DNA of 64,000 bases from contig NZ_JBFONT020000001.1 of NCBI RefSeq assembly GCF_040779325.2, forward strand, positions 744,001-808,000, read 5' to 3'. Positions 20,037-29,187 of this stretch are shown piece by piece. Source of the DNA: Aestuariibius violaceus. GTDB lineage: Bacteria; Pseudomonadota; Alphaproteobacteria; Rhodobacterales; Rhodobacteraceae. The position numbers were made by a program, and so were the translations under genes. The notes under the pieces are model-generated. The model was not told the DNA's origin. It saw nothing but the letters and a program-made list of their open reading frames with translations, and searched no databases. The number at the start of each line of letters is the position of its first letter. Positions within the stretch are counted from its first letter, which is position 1.

Positions 20037-21508
20037 TCCGCAGCCACCGCCACCGATCCGGCAAATTGCTCCAGGATCGCCTCGGCCGCCTCGCGCCCGT
20101 CCCGGATCGCCCAGACGACAAGGCTCGCGCCCCGCACGATGTCGCCCGCCGCATAGACGCCGGGCAGGTTGGTCTCATGGGTCCGGAAATCCGCCTTGAT
20201 CGTGCCCCAGCGGGTCACGCCCAGCTCCTCGACCCCCCAGAGCGCGGGCAGCGGCTCCGGCTCGAAACCCAACGCCATGACCACCAGATCGGCCTCTTCC
20301 ACATAGCTCGCGCCGTCGATGATCTCCGGCACCTGCCGGCCCGTCGCATCCGGGGCGCCCAGCCGCATCTTGTCGACCACGACGCCGGATACCGGCCCCG
20401 CAATCGCCGACGGATCGTCCAGCTGCGTCACCCGCGCATCGCCGGTAAAGCCCTTGGGGGCCGAGAGCCACACGAACTCCACCCCCTCTTCCTCGGCATT
20501 CGCGACTTCGCGCTGGGATCCCGGCATGTTCGCCCGGTCTCGGCGGTACAGGCACTTCACGCTCTCCGCGCCCTGCCGCACGGCGGTCCGCACGCAATCC
20601 ATCGCCGTGTCGCCGCCGCCGATCACGACGACGCGCTTGCCCTCGGCATTCAGCTCTCCGCTGTCGAATTCCGGCACATCGTCGCCGAACGACTTCCGGT
20701 TGCTCGCCGTCAGGTAATCGATCGCCCGCACGATCCCGTCGGCGCCCGCCCCCGGCGCATTCAACTCCCGGCTCTTGTAGACGCCGGTCCCGATCAGCAC
20801 CGCATCATGGCTCTCGCGGATTTCAGCGAACGAGATATCCTCGCCCACATCACAGTTCAGCCGGAAGGTCACGCCGCCCTCGTCCAGCTGCGCCATCCGC
20901 TTCATCACCACGTCTTTTTCCAGCTTGAAGCCGGGGATGCCGTAGGTCATCAGCCCGCCGCCCCGATCGTAGCGGTCATAGACGGTGACCTGCACGCCCG
21001 CGCGCCGCAGCATATCCGCCGCCGCCAGCCCGGCGGGCCCGGCGCCGATGATGCCCACGCTCTCGCTGCGCTCTACAGCCGGCGCGATCGGCTTCACCCA
21101 GCCTTCCTCCCAGGCCGTGTCGGTGATGAACCGCTCCACCGCGCCGATCGTCACCGTCCCGTGGCCGGACTGCTCGATCACGCAATTGCCTTCACACAGC
21201 CGGTCCTGCGGACAGATCCGCCCGCAGATCTCGGGGAAGGTGTTCGTCGCCTGGCTCAGCTCATAGGCTTCCTGCAGCCGCCCCTCGGCGGTCAGGCGCA
21301 GCCAGTCGGGGATGTTGTTGTGCAGCGGGCAATGCGACTGGCAGTAAGGCACCCCGCATTGGGAACAGCGCGCCGCCTGTTCTTCGGCCTTGGCCAGCGC
21401 GTAATCCGCATAGATCTCCTGGAAATCGTCCCGCCGATCCTCGGCCGATCGCTTCTCGGGCATATCCCGACCGACCTCGACAAATCTCAGCATTTTCTGT
21501 TGAGCCAC
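20033..21508 (-). CDS. gltD: Glutamate synthase (NADPH) small subunit
   Basis: GltD passes electrons from NADPH through FAD and iron-sulfur clusters to GltB. The 491-residue protein begins VAQQKMLRFVEVGRDMPEKR, the normal GltD start. N-terminal cysteines CSQCGVPYCQSHCPLHNNIP and CGRICPQDRLCEGNC hold the clusters. FAD- and NADPH-binding GxGxxG motifs are GIIGAGPAGLAAA and VVVIGGGDTAMDC. The start is a GTG at 21508 with GGGAGG seven bases before it; an in-frame ATG at 21544 is not needed. It heads a long unit that ends with gltB. Confidence 0.98.
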   Translation of the reverse strand: MAQQKMLRFVEVGRDMPEKRSAEDRRDDFQEIYADYALAKAEEQAARCSQCGVPYCQSHCPLHNNIPDWLRLTAEGRLQEAYELSQATNTFPEICGRICPQDRLCEGNCVIEQSGHGTVTIGAVERFITDTAWEEGWVKPIAPAVERSESVGIIGAGPAGLAAADMLRRAGVQVTVYDRYDRGGGLMTYGIPGFKLEKDVVMKRMAQLDEGGVTFRLNCDVGEDISFAEIRESHDAVLIGTGVYKSRELNAPGAGADGIVRAIDYLTASNRKSFGDDVPEFDSGELNAEGKRVVVIGGGDTAMDCVRTAVRQGAESVKCLYRRDRANMPGSQREVANAEEEGVEFVWLSAPKGFTGDARVTQLDDPSAIAGPVSGVVVDKMRLGAPDATGRQVPEIIDGASYVEEADLVVMALGFEPEPLPALWGVEELGVTRWGTIKADFRTHETNLPGVYAAGDIVRGASLVVWAIRDGREAAEAILEQFAGSVAVAAE

Positions 21509-21639
21509 TGTAGACCTCCCTGGGGGCGAGCCCTGCCCATACACAAAGCAAATCGGAAAGAAAAGTCAGTCATGCTGACCTATAAGCGGGTTTTGCATAC
21601 CCACTGAACGGCAAGCCAAGGGCTCCTGAGGATATTTCA

Positions 21640-21652
21640 GTCCGAATCGGAC
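21640..21652. promoter_or_regulatory. Perfect 13-bp palindrome between gltD and uppP
   Basis: GTCCGAATCGGAC is a perfect inverted repeat around a central base, located between the divergent gltD (start 21508) and uppP (start 21747). A matching half site GATTCGGAC lies at 21729-21737, just before the uppP start. It is a candidate operator for an unknown regulator. Confidence 0.35.
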
Positions 21653-21746
21653 CTAATACCCGAATTCCCGCTTGGAGCCTCTTTTCGGTTTTCGCCCGGA
21701 ATCCCTCCCGACTAAACAGAGTTTAACTGATTCGGACTGCCCGCTC

Positions 21747-22547
21747 ATGCCCCTTCTCCAGCTCATCCTGGTCGCCCTCATCCAAGGGATTACCGAGTTT
21801 CTGCCGGTCTCCTCCTCAGGTCACCTGATCCTGCTGCCCGAGCTTACCTCCTATGACGATCAGGGCCTTGTCATCGACGTCGCCGTCCATGTCGGCACCC
21901 TGGTGGCCGTCATCCTCTACTTCCGCCGGGATGTCGCTATCGCTCTCTCTGGCGTTCCGCCCCTGCTCCGGGGCCGGATCGACGGCTGGCCGGCCTTCCT
22001 CGCGCTTTGCCTGATCGTCGCGACAGTGCCCATCGTGATCGTCGGCTTCATTCTCGCCGCGACGGGCCTGGCCGAGGCGATGCGCTCCATGGCCGTGATC
22101 GGCTGGACGATGCTGATCTTCGGCGCCGTCCTCTACTGGGCCGACCGCCGACCAGAGACGCGGGTGGCCGAAAGCTGGACCTTGAAACACGCCGTCATCA
22201 TGGGCCTCTGGCAGGTGCTGGCGCTGATCCCCGGCACGTCCCGCTCAGGGATCACGATCACCGGCGCCCGCCAACTGGGCTATGATCGTGAAGGCGCAGC
22301 CCGCCTTGCCATGCTGATGTCGATCCCGACGATCCTCGCCTCCGGCGTCGTGGCCGGCGCTGCCGCTGCGCCCCAGCTTGACGCGGGCGCGCTCCGCGAG
22401 ATCCTGCTGGCCGCCGGGATGGCCTGCCTCGCCGCCCTCGCTGCGCTCGCCTTCATGATGCGCCTGCTGAAATCCGTCAGCTTCACCCCCTACGTCATCT
22501 ACCGCGTGATCCTCGGCGTGATCCTTCTCTGGATCGCTTACACCTGA
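21747..22547 (+). CDS. uppP: Undecaprenyl-diphosphatase UppP (BacA)
   Basis: UppP removes a phosphate from undecaprenyl pyrophosphate at the inner membrane, recycling the carrier lipid for peptidoglycan and surface glycans; extra copies give bacitracin resistance. The 266-residue protein has about eight membrane helices and both signature motifs: GITEFLPVSSSGH at 14-26 and PGTSRSG at 162-168. The start at MPLLQLILVALIQ is the family's usual one; no clear ribosome site precedes it, and an in-frame ATG at 21672 would add 25 unrelated residues. Confidence 0.97.
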   Translation: MPLLQLILVALIQGITEFLPVSSSGHLILLPELTSYDDQGLVIDVAVHVGTLVAVILYFRRDVAIALSGVPPLLRGRIDGWPAFLALCLIVATVPIVIVGFILAATGLAEAMRSMAVIGWTMLIFGAVLYWADRRPETRVAESWTLKHAVIMGLWQVLALIPGTSRSGITITGARQLGYDREGAARLAMLMSIPTILASGVVAGAAAAPQLDAGALREILLAAGMACLAALAALAFMMRLLKSVSFTPYVIYRVILGVILLWIAYT

Positions 22548-22686
22548 AAGCTGCCGCCCGGCCCTCGTTTCGCGGAACTTCAAGATCAACAAAGCGGTAT
22601 CAGAAAGGTCCATTGTTCCGAATTCCGATCCAATACCGTTGCGCGATCCCCAACCGCACGCTCCGTTAATCCCGCTCTTTCCGCTC

Positions 22687-22730
22687 AAATGTCCGACGAA
22701 AGTCCGACAGGATGCCGACCAAAGGCCGAC
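22687..22730 (-). repeat. Four 11-bp phased GTCGG units (array A)
   Basis: On the minus strand four units begin with GTCGG at exact 11-base steps (GTCGGCCTTTG, GTCGGCATCCT, GTCGGACTTTC, GTCGGACATTT). The array lies between the convergent ends of uppP and lpxK. A second array at 33571-33614 matches at 35 of 44 positions. The spacing of about one helical turn suggests a protein-binding array or a dispersed repeat family. Confidence 0.8.
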
Positions 22731-22817
22731 ACGGCATTTCCCCTGATTTACTGGCCTTAACCCCCGATTCGCGTTGCATCCGGCCAAAACCATCGTTCGC
22801 GACCCGCAAGATCCAGT

Positions 22818-23807
22818 TTACGCCTGTGGCAAGATCCGATCCAACGCGGCCTCCAGCGGCCCCGGATCGTCCACCACCAGCCGCACCGGCACCGGCAGAA
22901 CCACGTGCTTGAACGCCGCAGGCAGCCGCACCGCATCCTTCTCCGTCGTCACCAATTGCGCCCCCAGCCGCTTCGCATCCCCCGCCAGTCGCGTCATCAG
23001 GGCGTTGGTCAGCGGCTGATGGTCGGTCAATGGCTCGGCATGGAGCACGTTGGCGCCAAGCTCTTGTAAAGTGGCGAAAAACTTCTCGGGATGCCCGATC
23101 CCCGCAAAGGCCAGAACCGGCAGATCCCGCCAGGGCATCCCCGTTGGCAGCGGTTCCAGCCGGCCCCGCAGATGCGGGATCGAAACCGCCTCGCCCCACC
23201 TTGTGGCGAACGCCTCCTGCGCACCGTCGCTCCCGATCGACAACAGCAGATCCGCCCGCTTCAGCCCCGCAGCGACCGGCTCCCGCAGGGGCCCTGCGGG
23301 AATGCAAAGCCCGTTCCCGAACCCCTTCTGCGCATCGACGACGACAACCGACAGCGCCTTGGCGACCGCCGGGTTCTGAAATCCGTCATCCAGCAGAACA
23401 ACCTCCGCCCCCGCCCCCTCCGCCGCCCGCGCTCCGGCAGCCCGATCCTTGGCCACCCAGGTCGGCGCGAAGGCGGCCAGAAGCAGTGCCTCGTCGCCGA
23501 CCCGATCCGCTGAATCCGTTTTGATATCAACGCGGTGGGGGCCAACCTCCGCCCCGCCATAGCCCCGCGTCACCACATGCGGCGCCAGCCCACGGTCCAC
23601 CAACCTCTGCGCCAGAAAGATCGCCGTCGGCGTCTTCCCCGTCCCCCCGGCATTCAGGTTGCCGATGCAGATCACTGGAACCCCTGGCTCCACCTCCGGC
23701 GGCCGCGCCACCCGCCGCGCCGTCGCCGCCGCATACATCGCGCCCACCGGCGCCATCAGCGTCGACATCACACCGGGGCGTTCATACCAGTATCGCGGGG
23801 CTCTCAT
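22818..23807 (-). CDS. lpxK: Tetraacyldisaccharide 4'-kinase LpxK
   Basis: LpxK phosphorylates the lipid A disaccharide at the 4' position at the inner membrane. The 329-residue protein has the family's N-terminal amphipathic region (APRYWYERPGVMSTLMAPVG), the P-loop GNLNAGGTGKTP at about 49-60, the DDGFQN motif (VVLLDDGFQNPAV) and the FAGIGHPEKFF segment. Its ATG overlaps the stop of the Kdo transferase gene upstream (ATGA), so waaA and lpxK are co-translated. Confidence 0.97.
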   Translation of the reverse strand: MRAPRYWYERPGVMSTLMAPVGAMYAAATARRVARPPEVEPGVPVICIGNLNAGGTGKTPTAIFLAQRLVDRGLAPHVVTRGYGGAEVGPHRVDIKTDSADRVGDEALLLAAFAPTWVAKDRAAGARAAEGAGAEVVLLDDGFQNPAVAKALSVVVVDAQKGFGNGLCIPAGPLREPVAAGLKRADLLLSIGSDGAQEAFATRWGEAVSIPHLRGRLEPLPTGMPWRDLPVLAFAGIGHPEKFFATLQELGANVLHAEPLTDHQPLTNALMTRLAGDAKRLGAQLVTTEKDAVRLPAAFKHVVLPVPVRLVVDDPGPLEAALDRILPQA

Positions 23808-24898
23808 TGCCCAATCGCTTCAAGAACATCGGAAATCAGCCGGTCGGTCGCCTCCGCTCCCTCCGAACTCATCTTCCACGCTGCCGCGGCCAGGGACGCG
23901 GCCGCATCAGGCGCCAGCAACGTCTGAACCGCCCGCCCCAGCTGTTGCGGATCCAAGAGCGCCCGCAACGCCCCCAGAACGGCCATGCGGTCATATTCCG
24001 GATGCTGCGCCCGCGCCTTCGGTCCTGCGATCACGGCCGAACCCAAGGCGGCGGGCTCCATTGGGCTGATCGAGGTCCGCCCCAAGAACGATCCCCCCAT
24101 CGCGGTGATCGGCGCAACACGCATCCACAGGCCCAATTCGCCTTCCAGATCAGCGACATAGACCTGCATCCCGGCCTCCGGATCGTCGCCGCGGCTGCGC
24201 AATCCGGTCGTGAAACCGGCCCGCCGCGCCTCCTCTTCGAAGGCCGCCCCGCTTTCCGGATGGTCCGGCACAATCACCAGCAGCAGCCGATGCGTATGGG
24301 CAAAGGCGGCCTTGTGCGCCTCAAGAAACAGCGTCGTCTCCCGTTGCGGCACCCCGGCCCCTAGCCAGACCGGGCGGCCCGCCAGGATCATGTTAACCGC
24401 GCTATGTTCCGATGGCTGATGCGGCAAGGCGGGCACGCCCCGTTCCAGCCGCCCCGCCGTTTCCACCCGTTCCGCGGGCACACCGATCTGCCGCAGCCGC
24501 CGCGCATCATCCTCCTGCAGGGCGAAAACCCTGTCAAAGCCACGCAACGTGGCCCTCGCAAGGCCGGGGATCCATCCCCGTTCATCCACCGCAAGCTGGT
24601 CGGCATCGGCTTCGATCAGGAATTTCGGGATCGAACGTATCACCGCCCGCGACACGATCGACGGCGCGACCCGTCCACCGCCCCAGATCAGGGCATCCGG
24701 CCGCCAGTGATCCAGGAAGCGATCGGCGGAAACCACCGTATCCTCGGGGGCGTATTCGAACAGAACCGGCACGTCCGCCCGCGGCTCGACCGCCCCTGTC
24801 ATCAGGACGGCGACATCGGGCTCCGCCTCCTGGAGCCGCTTGGCAAAGGTCAGAAGGCCTGCCGAACAGGTCGACACGCCGGGATGGATCCAGATCAA
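23804..24898 (-). CDS. waaA: 3-deoxy-D-manno-octulosonic acid (Kdo) transferase
   Basis: This GT30 enzyme adds Kdo to lipid A. The frame shows the typical order: an N-terminal Rossmann domain (WIHPGVSTCSAGLLTFAKRL), FLIEADADQL, and the GT-B C-terminal half (GLWMRVAPITAMGGSFLGRT, then SPMEPAALGSAVIAGPKA). The start is a problem. TTG at 24898 gives 364 residues but lacks the usual N-terminal 30-60 residues and ribosome site. The frame is open further upstream and still looks coding (LRLYEALHPGRRLFGTEPPR), but contains no ATG or GTG; a CTG at 24979 is one option. Family members are usually above 400 residues. Confidence 0.88.
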   Translation of the reverse strand: MIWIHPGVSTCSAGLLTFAKRLQEAEPDVAVLMTGAVEPRADVPVLFEYAPEDTVVSADRFLDHWRPDALIWGGGRVAPSIVSRAVIRSIPKFLIEADADQLAVDERGWIPGLARATLRGFDRVFALQEDDARRLRQIGVPAERVETAGRLERGVPALPHQPSEHSAVNMILAGRPVWLGAGVPQRETTLFLEAHKAAFAHTHRLLLVIVPDHPESGAAFEEEARRAGFTTGLRSRGDDPEAGMQVYVADLEGELGLWMRVAPITAMGGSFLGRTSISPMEPAALGSAVIAGPKARAQHPEYDRMAVLGALRALLDPQQLGRAVQTLLAPDAAASLAAAAWKMSSEGAEATDRLISDVLEAIGQ

Positions 24899-25020
24899 CG
24901 GACCATCCGGGCGGAACGGCCGGGGGGGCTCCGTCCCGAAAAGCCGGCGCCCGGGATGCAGCGCCTCGTAAAGACGCAGTGCCGAGGCAGGGCGCCCCGA
25001 TGGGGATCGCGGTCTTGGCG

Positions 25021-25266
25021 CTACGGGTTCAGCTCCTCGGTCGACGACGCCTCTGTTTCCTCGTCCCGCAGGTGGTGCAGATGGGCGATGAAGTACCGCA
25101 TATGCGCGTTGTCCACGGTCCGCTGCGCCTCGGATTTCCAGGCATTGTAGGCGGTGTCATAGTTCGGAAAGATGCCGACGATATGGATATCGTCAGTGTC
25201 CTTGAAGGCCGTCTTGGTCGGATCGACGAGTTCCCCGCCGAAGACGAGGTGCAGGCGTTGGGTCAT
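25021..25266 (-). CDS. DUF4170 domain protein
   Basis: This 81-residue protein (MTQRLHLVFGGELVDPTKTA) matches the DUF4170 family of small alphaproteobacterial proteins, with conserved HIVGIFPNYDTAYNAWKSEAQRTVDNAHMRYFIAHLH spread over residues 30-65. The function is unknown. It commonly sits beside lipid A/Kdo genes, as here between the CysQ-like phosphatase and waaA. The start at 25266 follows GGAG; an in-frame upstream ATG at 25305 is less likely. Confidence 0.9.
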   Translation of the reverse strand: MTQRLHLVFGGELVDPTKTAFKDTDDIHIVGIFPNYDTAYNAWKSEAQRTVDNAHMRYFIAHLHHLRDEETEASSTEELNP

Positions 25267-25338
25267 GGCAGTCTCCGCATCGGCATTTGGCGCGACCCTA
25301 TTCAACTCGGCCCGAGGGTCAAGATTGGGCGCGACGGA

Positions 25339-26115
25339 TCACTCCGTCCGCAACCGGCTGACCAGCTGCTGATGCAAGGGCGGACCGGCCGCAAGCACCC
25401 CATCGGTTTTTGGATGTACGCCGTTGAAAACAAGGGTTTTCCCGCGGCGGTCCGTCAGGGCAGCCCCCGCCTCCGCCGCGATAAGGCTGCCCCCCGCGAT
25501 GTCCCATTCCCAGGACGGGCGCAGCGTCATCATCCCGTCGAACCGCCCCTCGGCGACGAGGCAGAGGCGATAGGCCAGGGACGACCGAAAGTGCCGCGCA
25601 ACCGGGGGTGTGCCGCCCCGCCAATTGTCCGGCGCGAGGTTCGGCTTTGCGGCAAGGATCGTCGCCCCGTCGATCTCGGCCCTTGGGGAACACTGGATCG
25701 ATACCCCGTTCTTGGCGGCGCCCGACCCCAGGGCAGCCGAGAACAGAAGGTCCCGCGCCGGAAGATAGACCGCCGCCGCGGTGATCCGGCCCCGGTCCGC
25801 GATTCCGATCGAGACGCCCCAGTCCCTGGCCCCGTCGATGAAGGCCCGCGTTCCGTCGATCGGATCGACGATGAACTGCCGCTCCGTCTCCAGCCGCGTT
25901 TGATCGTCCTCGGTTTCCTCGCTCAGCCAACCGTAATCCGGACGCTCGCCCGTCAGGTGGTCGCTCAGGTACCTGTCGACCGCGAGATCCGCCTCCGTCA
26001 CCGGCCCTGCATCCCCCGGCTTCTGAGTAACCTCAAGATCTGCGGACTGAAAATGGCGCAACGCGATACCGCCCGCCTCACGTGCCGCGCCGACGATCAG
26101 GTCAAGATCACTCAC
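25339..26115 (-). CDS. Inositol monophosphatase/CysQ-family phosphatase
   Basis: The 258-residue enzyme has the lithium-sensitive phosphatase signatures: Glu66-Glu67 (LSEETED), DPIDGTRAF at 84-92 and WEWDIAGGSLIAAEAG near 211, all metal ligands. These match the 3'(2'),5'-bisphosphate nucleotidase/CysQ and inositol monophosphatase group. Substrate choice (PAP or inositol/sugar phosphates) cannot be settled here. The start overlaps the pmbA stop by eight bases, so it is translated right after pmbA. Confidence 0.92.
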   Translation of the reverse strand: MSDLDLIVGAAREAGGIALRHFQSADLEVTQKPGDAGPVTEADLAVDRYLSDHLTGERPDYGWLSEETEDDQTRLETERQFIVDPIDGTRAFIDGARDWGVSIGIADRGRITAAAVYLPARDLLFSAALGSGAAKNGVSIQCSPRAEIDGATILAAKPNLAPDNWRGGTPPVARHFRSSLAYRLCLVAEGRFDGMMTLRPSWEWDIAGGSLIAAEAGAALTDRRGKTLVFNGVHPKTDGVLAAGPPLHQQLVSRLRTE

Positions 26116-27457
26116 CGGCGAGGGTCAATCCGTCGATAAGGATCGAGGGCACGACACGGCTGAGCCACGGCCGGGCGTCATTCGCGGGCACGATCCTGGC
26201 CAGCATATCAATGAGGTTGCCTGCGATGGTGCATTCGTTGACCGGATAGGCAATCTCGCCATCCTGGATCCAGAAGCCAGAGGCGCCGCGGGAATAGTCG
26301 CCCGTGTTGGGGTTGATCGTCGACCCGATCATCGAGGTAATCAGAAGCCCGGTTCCCATGTCGCGGATCAGGTCGTCCCGGCTCGCTGTTCCCTGGGTCA
26401 GGCTGACATTTGAGGCTGCAGGCGACGGCGCGCTCGACGGGCCGCGGGCGGCATTTGCCGTGCTTTCCATCCCCAGCTTGCGCGCCGTGGCAAGGTCCAG
26501 TGTCCAGCCCTTCAGAACACCATCGTCGACGATCTTCCGGCGCTGCGTTGGCAGACCCTCCGCATCGAACGGGCGAGATCCCTGAACACGCGGACGGTGA
26601 GGATCTTCAATAAGATCAACGCCTTTCGGCAAAACCTGCTGGCCAAGGCGATCCTTCAGCCAGGACGAGCCACGCGCGACCAGGCTGCCGTTCGAGGCTT
26701 GCAGCAGGTGGCCGATCAGCGAAGACGCGATGCGTTCGTCGAAGAGGACGGGAAAGGTGCCGGTCTTGGGCTTCCTGGCCCCGGCACGGGACACGGCCCG
26801 CTCGGCCGCGTTCCGCCCGATTTCTTCGGCGTCGCGCAGATCCGACCGGAAGATGCGGTAATCGCCGTCATAGTCCCGCTCCATCCCCAGCCCGGTGCCC
26901 GAGATCGCGACGCAGGACAGACCGTGGTCGGTCCGGTCATATCCTGCTGAAAACCCGTTGGTCGCCGCAAGATGGATCTGCCTATTGGAATAGCCCGCGC
27001 TGGCCTGCTGGGTCTGCTCGACCCCCGGATAGGCAAGGGCGGCCCCCTCTGCCGTCAAGGCCGCTGTCTTGAGCGCCTCGGGATCGGGCTCTTCCGACGG
27101 GTCAGCCAGTTCCAGGGCTTCGATACCCGTTCCGTCGGCCAAAAGGTCCGGTCCGGCAAGACCCAGATGCGGATCCTCCGGTGCTTCCCTGGCCATGGCG
27201 ACCGCGCGGTCCGCCATTTCCGTAATCGTCTCGGGCTTCACATCCGAAGCGGACACGATCGCCTGACGCTGCCCCAGAAGCACGCGCAGGCCAATCTCGA
27301 CCGCCTCGCTCCGCTCTGCCTGCTCAAGCGCGCCGGACCGGACATCGACCGAGACAGAGGTGCTGGAGACGGCCATCGCGTCCGCATCATCGGCCCCGGC
27401 CGCCCGTGCGGCTTTCAGCAGGGCGTCGGTCAGGTCGGGAAGGTGTGTGGTTGTCAT
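26108..27457 (-). CDS. pmbA: TldD/PmbA family protein, PmbA-like
   Basis: PmbA (TldE) is half of the TldD/TldE metalloprotease that trims peptides such as microcin B17 and CcdA; the E subunit itself lacks the metal site. The 449-residue protein has the family's N-terminal half (AVSSTSVSVDVRSGALEQAERSE across two lines) and the C-terminal barrel with ARGPSSAPSPAASN and DYSRGASGFWIQDGEIAYPV. No HExxxH motif is visible, agreeing with the PmbA side of the pair. No tldD is present in the window. The start at 27457 is the usual MTTTHLPDL. Confidence 0.93.
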   Translation of the reverse strand: MTTTHLPDLTDALLKAARAAGADDADAMAVSSTSVSVDVRSGALEQAERSEAVEIGLRVLLGQRQAIVSASDVKPETITEMADRAVAMAREAPEDPHLGLAGPDLLADGTGIEALELADPSEEPDPEALKTAALTAEGAALAYPGVEQTQQASAGYSNRQIHLAATNGFSAGYDRTDHGLSCVAISGTGLGMERDYDGDYRIFRSDLRDAEEIGRNAAERAVSRAGARKPKTGTFPVLFDERIASSLIGHLLQASNGSLVARGSSWLKDRLGQQVLPKGVDLIEDPHRPRVQGSRPFDAEGLPTQRRKIVDDGVLKGWTLDLATARKLGMESTANAARGPSSAPSPAASNVSLTQGTASRDDLIRDMGTGLLITSMIGSTINPNTGDYSRGASGFWIQDGEIAYPVNECTIAGNLIDMLARIVPANDARPWLSRVVPSILIDGLTLAGE

Positions 27458-27526
27458 GTAGGCGCAGCTAGGGCTGCGTTGGCCGGGCCGCAAGGGTAAA
27501 ATCCTGCGGCCCGGGCCATTTCGCGG

Positions 27527-29062
27527 TCACTGAATACGCTGTCCGTTTGCGATCACGTGGCCCTGATCGTTGATCTCGATGGTCGAGCTCAGCTCGTCTT
27601 CACCGGTCGCGGTGGCAAACATCCCCATCATCATCCGCGCACCCATGACCTGATCAGGCGGCAGCAGACCCATCTGCACGAGGTTGTCCATCAGTGTGTT
27701 CACACCGGTCGCAACGAAGCTGACCTGCCCTTCTGGCTGCGGCATGCCACCGAACTGGGGCGACGGGTTGTCGTTGTCGAACGTGAACGCGCCCTCACCG
27801 GTGATCTCTGCCCCGCCGCCAGCAATGCGCAACGCGTCGAGACTGAGGCTTTCAAGTTCGCCAGGGGCTTCGCCCGGGCCCAGATTGGCCATCGCCTCCG
27901 GATCCATGAAGCTCACATCGAGCCGTGCCTGACCGCTGAGGTCAAGCAGGACCGAAAGGGGATCGCGCGGCAGAACCTCGCCCGGATCGAAGATGTTCCA
28001 GATCGGGTCGCTCAGGACCAGCTCCGACAGGTTCAGGCGCAGGCCCAGATCGGTCGCCTCCTCTGTCTCGGCGACCGGCATCTCGATCCCGTAATCGTAT
28101 TCAGCCAGCGACACATCGATCGGGAACGGGATCTGATCCCCCTCGACGTTGATCGCGATATCCTCCGCGCCACCGGAATAGCTGATCGTGCCGCCCGTGA
28201 TCGCCATGTCGAGCCCCGAACTGGCCGAGGTCACAACGGCATCGAACGGGCCCATGTTTCCGTTCCCGCTCATCTCATAGCGCGCGGCGCCAAGCGTATA
28301 GCGGCCCGTCATATCGGTTCCGGCGCCATAGAACCCCTGAAGGAAGGCTTCGGGGTCGGAGGCGTCCAGATTGTCCGGAAGGACCCCGTTCGAGACCACC
28401 TGCATCCCGTCGATCGTTCCGGATCCGCTGATGATCTGGCCGGGATTGTCCGGGTTGGGGAACAGGAATTCGAAGGCGACCGCATCGATGTTGCCGTCGT
28501 AGTCGAAGCGCTGGCCGCCATCTGCCGTGACGGTCGACCGTCCCGTCACGCCGGTCGCCGCCATCGTAAAGTCCCCCTCGACCGCCTCGCCATCACTGAC
28601 GATGCTGAGAAGCTCCACTTCATAGAGGTCAGCCGTGAAATCGAAGGTAATCGCGCCCGGATCACCGCTGGCGATCACTTCTGACCCGTCCAGCAGGAAA
28701 GCCATCTCGACCTCGGTCACCACATCGGTGAAGGAATCGACGCCCGTGATCGTCATTGGGATGGTTTCGGGATAGATGACGCTGACCGTGCCGTCGCCCT
28801 GCTCCTCCAGAACGATCGTGCCGATGGTGGCGCTGGCGCCGCCGGTGGTCTCATCCTCGAACGCGAAGGCCACATCGGGGATCGTCAGGGTCGAGCCGGA
28901 CCGCTCTGGCGTGCCCATTGTCATGTTCTCGCTGCCGTAGACCGCCATCGCTTCAGAGATCCGGGCCCACACATCGTCCGCGGTCACATCCGCCATCGTC
29001 GCTGCGGGAACAAGCAGCGCCGCCGCGCAAGTCGTCGTCTTAAGGATAAGTAGATTTCGCAT
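27527..29062 (-). CDS. DUF2125 domain protein, exported
   Basis: The 511-residue protein has a signal peptide (MRNLLILKTTTCAAALLVPA) and a long beta-rich body with repeated acidic loops, matching the DUF2125 family of alphaproteobacteria. The composition (many Gly-Asp-Glu turns, few Cys) suggests a periplasmic or outer-membrane-associated protein; the function is unknown. A 14-base sequence GCGACACGTCGGCG upstream of this gene also occurs upstream of ribA and the CenR-like gene. Confidence 0.85.
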   Translation of the reverse strand: MRNLLILKTTTCAAALLVPAATMADVTADDVWARISEAMAVYGSENMTMGTPERSGSTLTIPDVAFAFEDETTGGASATIGTIVLEEQGDGTVSVIYPETIPMTITGVDSFTDVVTEVEMAFLLDGSEVIASGDPGAITFDFTADLYEVELLSIVSDGEAVEGDFTMAATGVTGRSTVTADGGQRFDYDGNIDAVAFEFLFPNPDNPGQIISGSGTIDGMQVVSNGVLPDNLDASDPEAFLQGFYGAGTDMTGRYTLGAARYEMSGNGNMGPFDAVVTSASSGLDMAITGGTISYSGGAEDIAINVEGDQIPFPIDVSLAEYDYGIEMPVAETEEATDLGLRLNLSELVLSDPIWNIFDPGEVLPRDPLSVLLDLSGQARLDVSFMDPEAMANLGPGEAPGELESLSLDALRIAGGGAEITGEGAFTFDNDNPSPQFGGMPQPEGQVSFVATGVNTLMDNLVQMGLLPPDQVMGARMMMGMFATATGEDELSSTIEINDQGHVIANGQRIQ

Positions 29063-29187
29063 TTGAAAGCCTCGTGAAGAAAAAGCGCGATGCCGGTTCG
29101 TGGTATATCGAGTGTGCGAAGCGCGACACGTCGGCGCGTAAAGTATCAGCGGGGCGCGTGATGTAAATGGCGTCCGGGCAGGCCGGT

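Noticed and set aside
22687..22730. CRISPR array
   Set aside because: Units are 11 bases with no spacers and no cas genes are near.
24404..26139. A 575-codon plus-strand frame across waaA, DUF4170 and the phosphatase gene
   Set aside because: It is antisense to three recognisable genes and is Arg/Pro-rich without domains.
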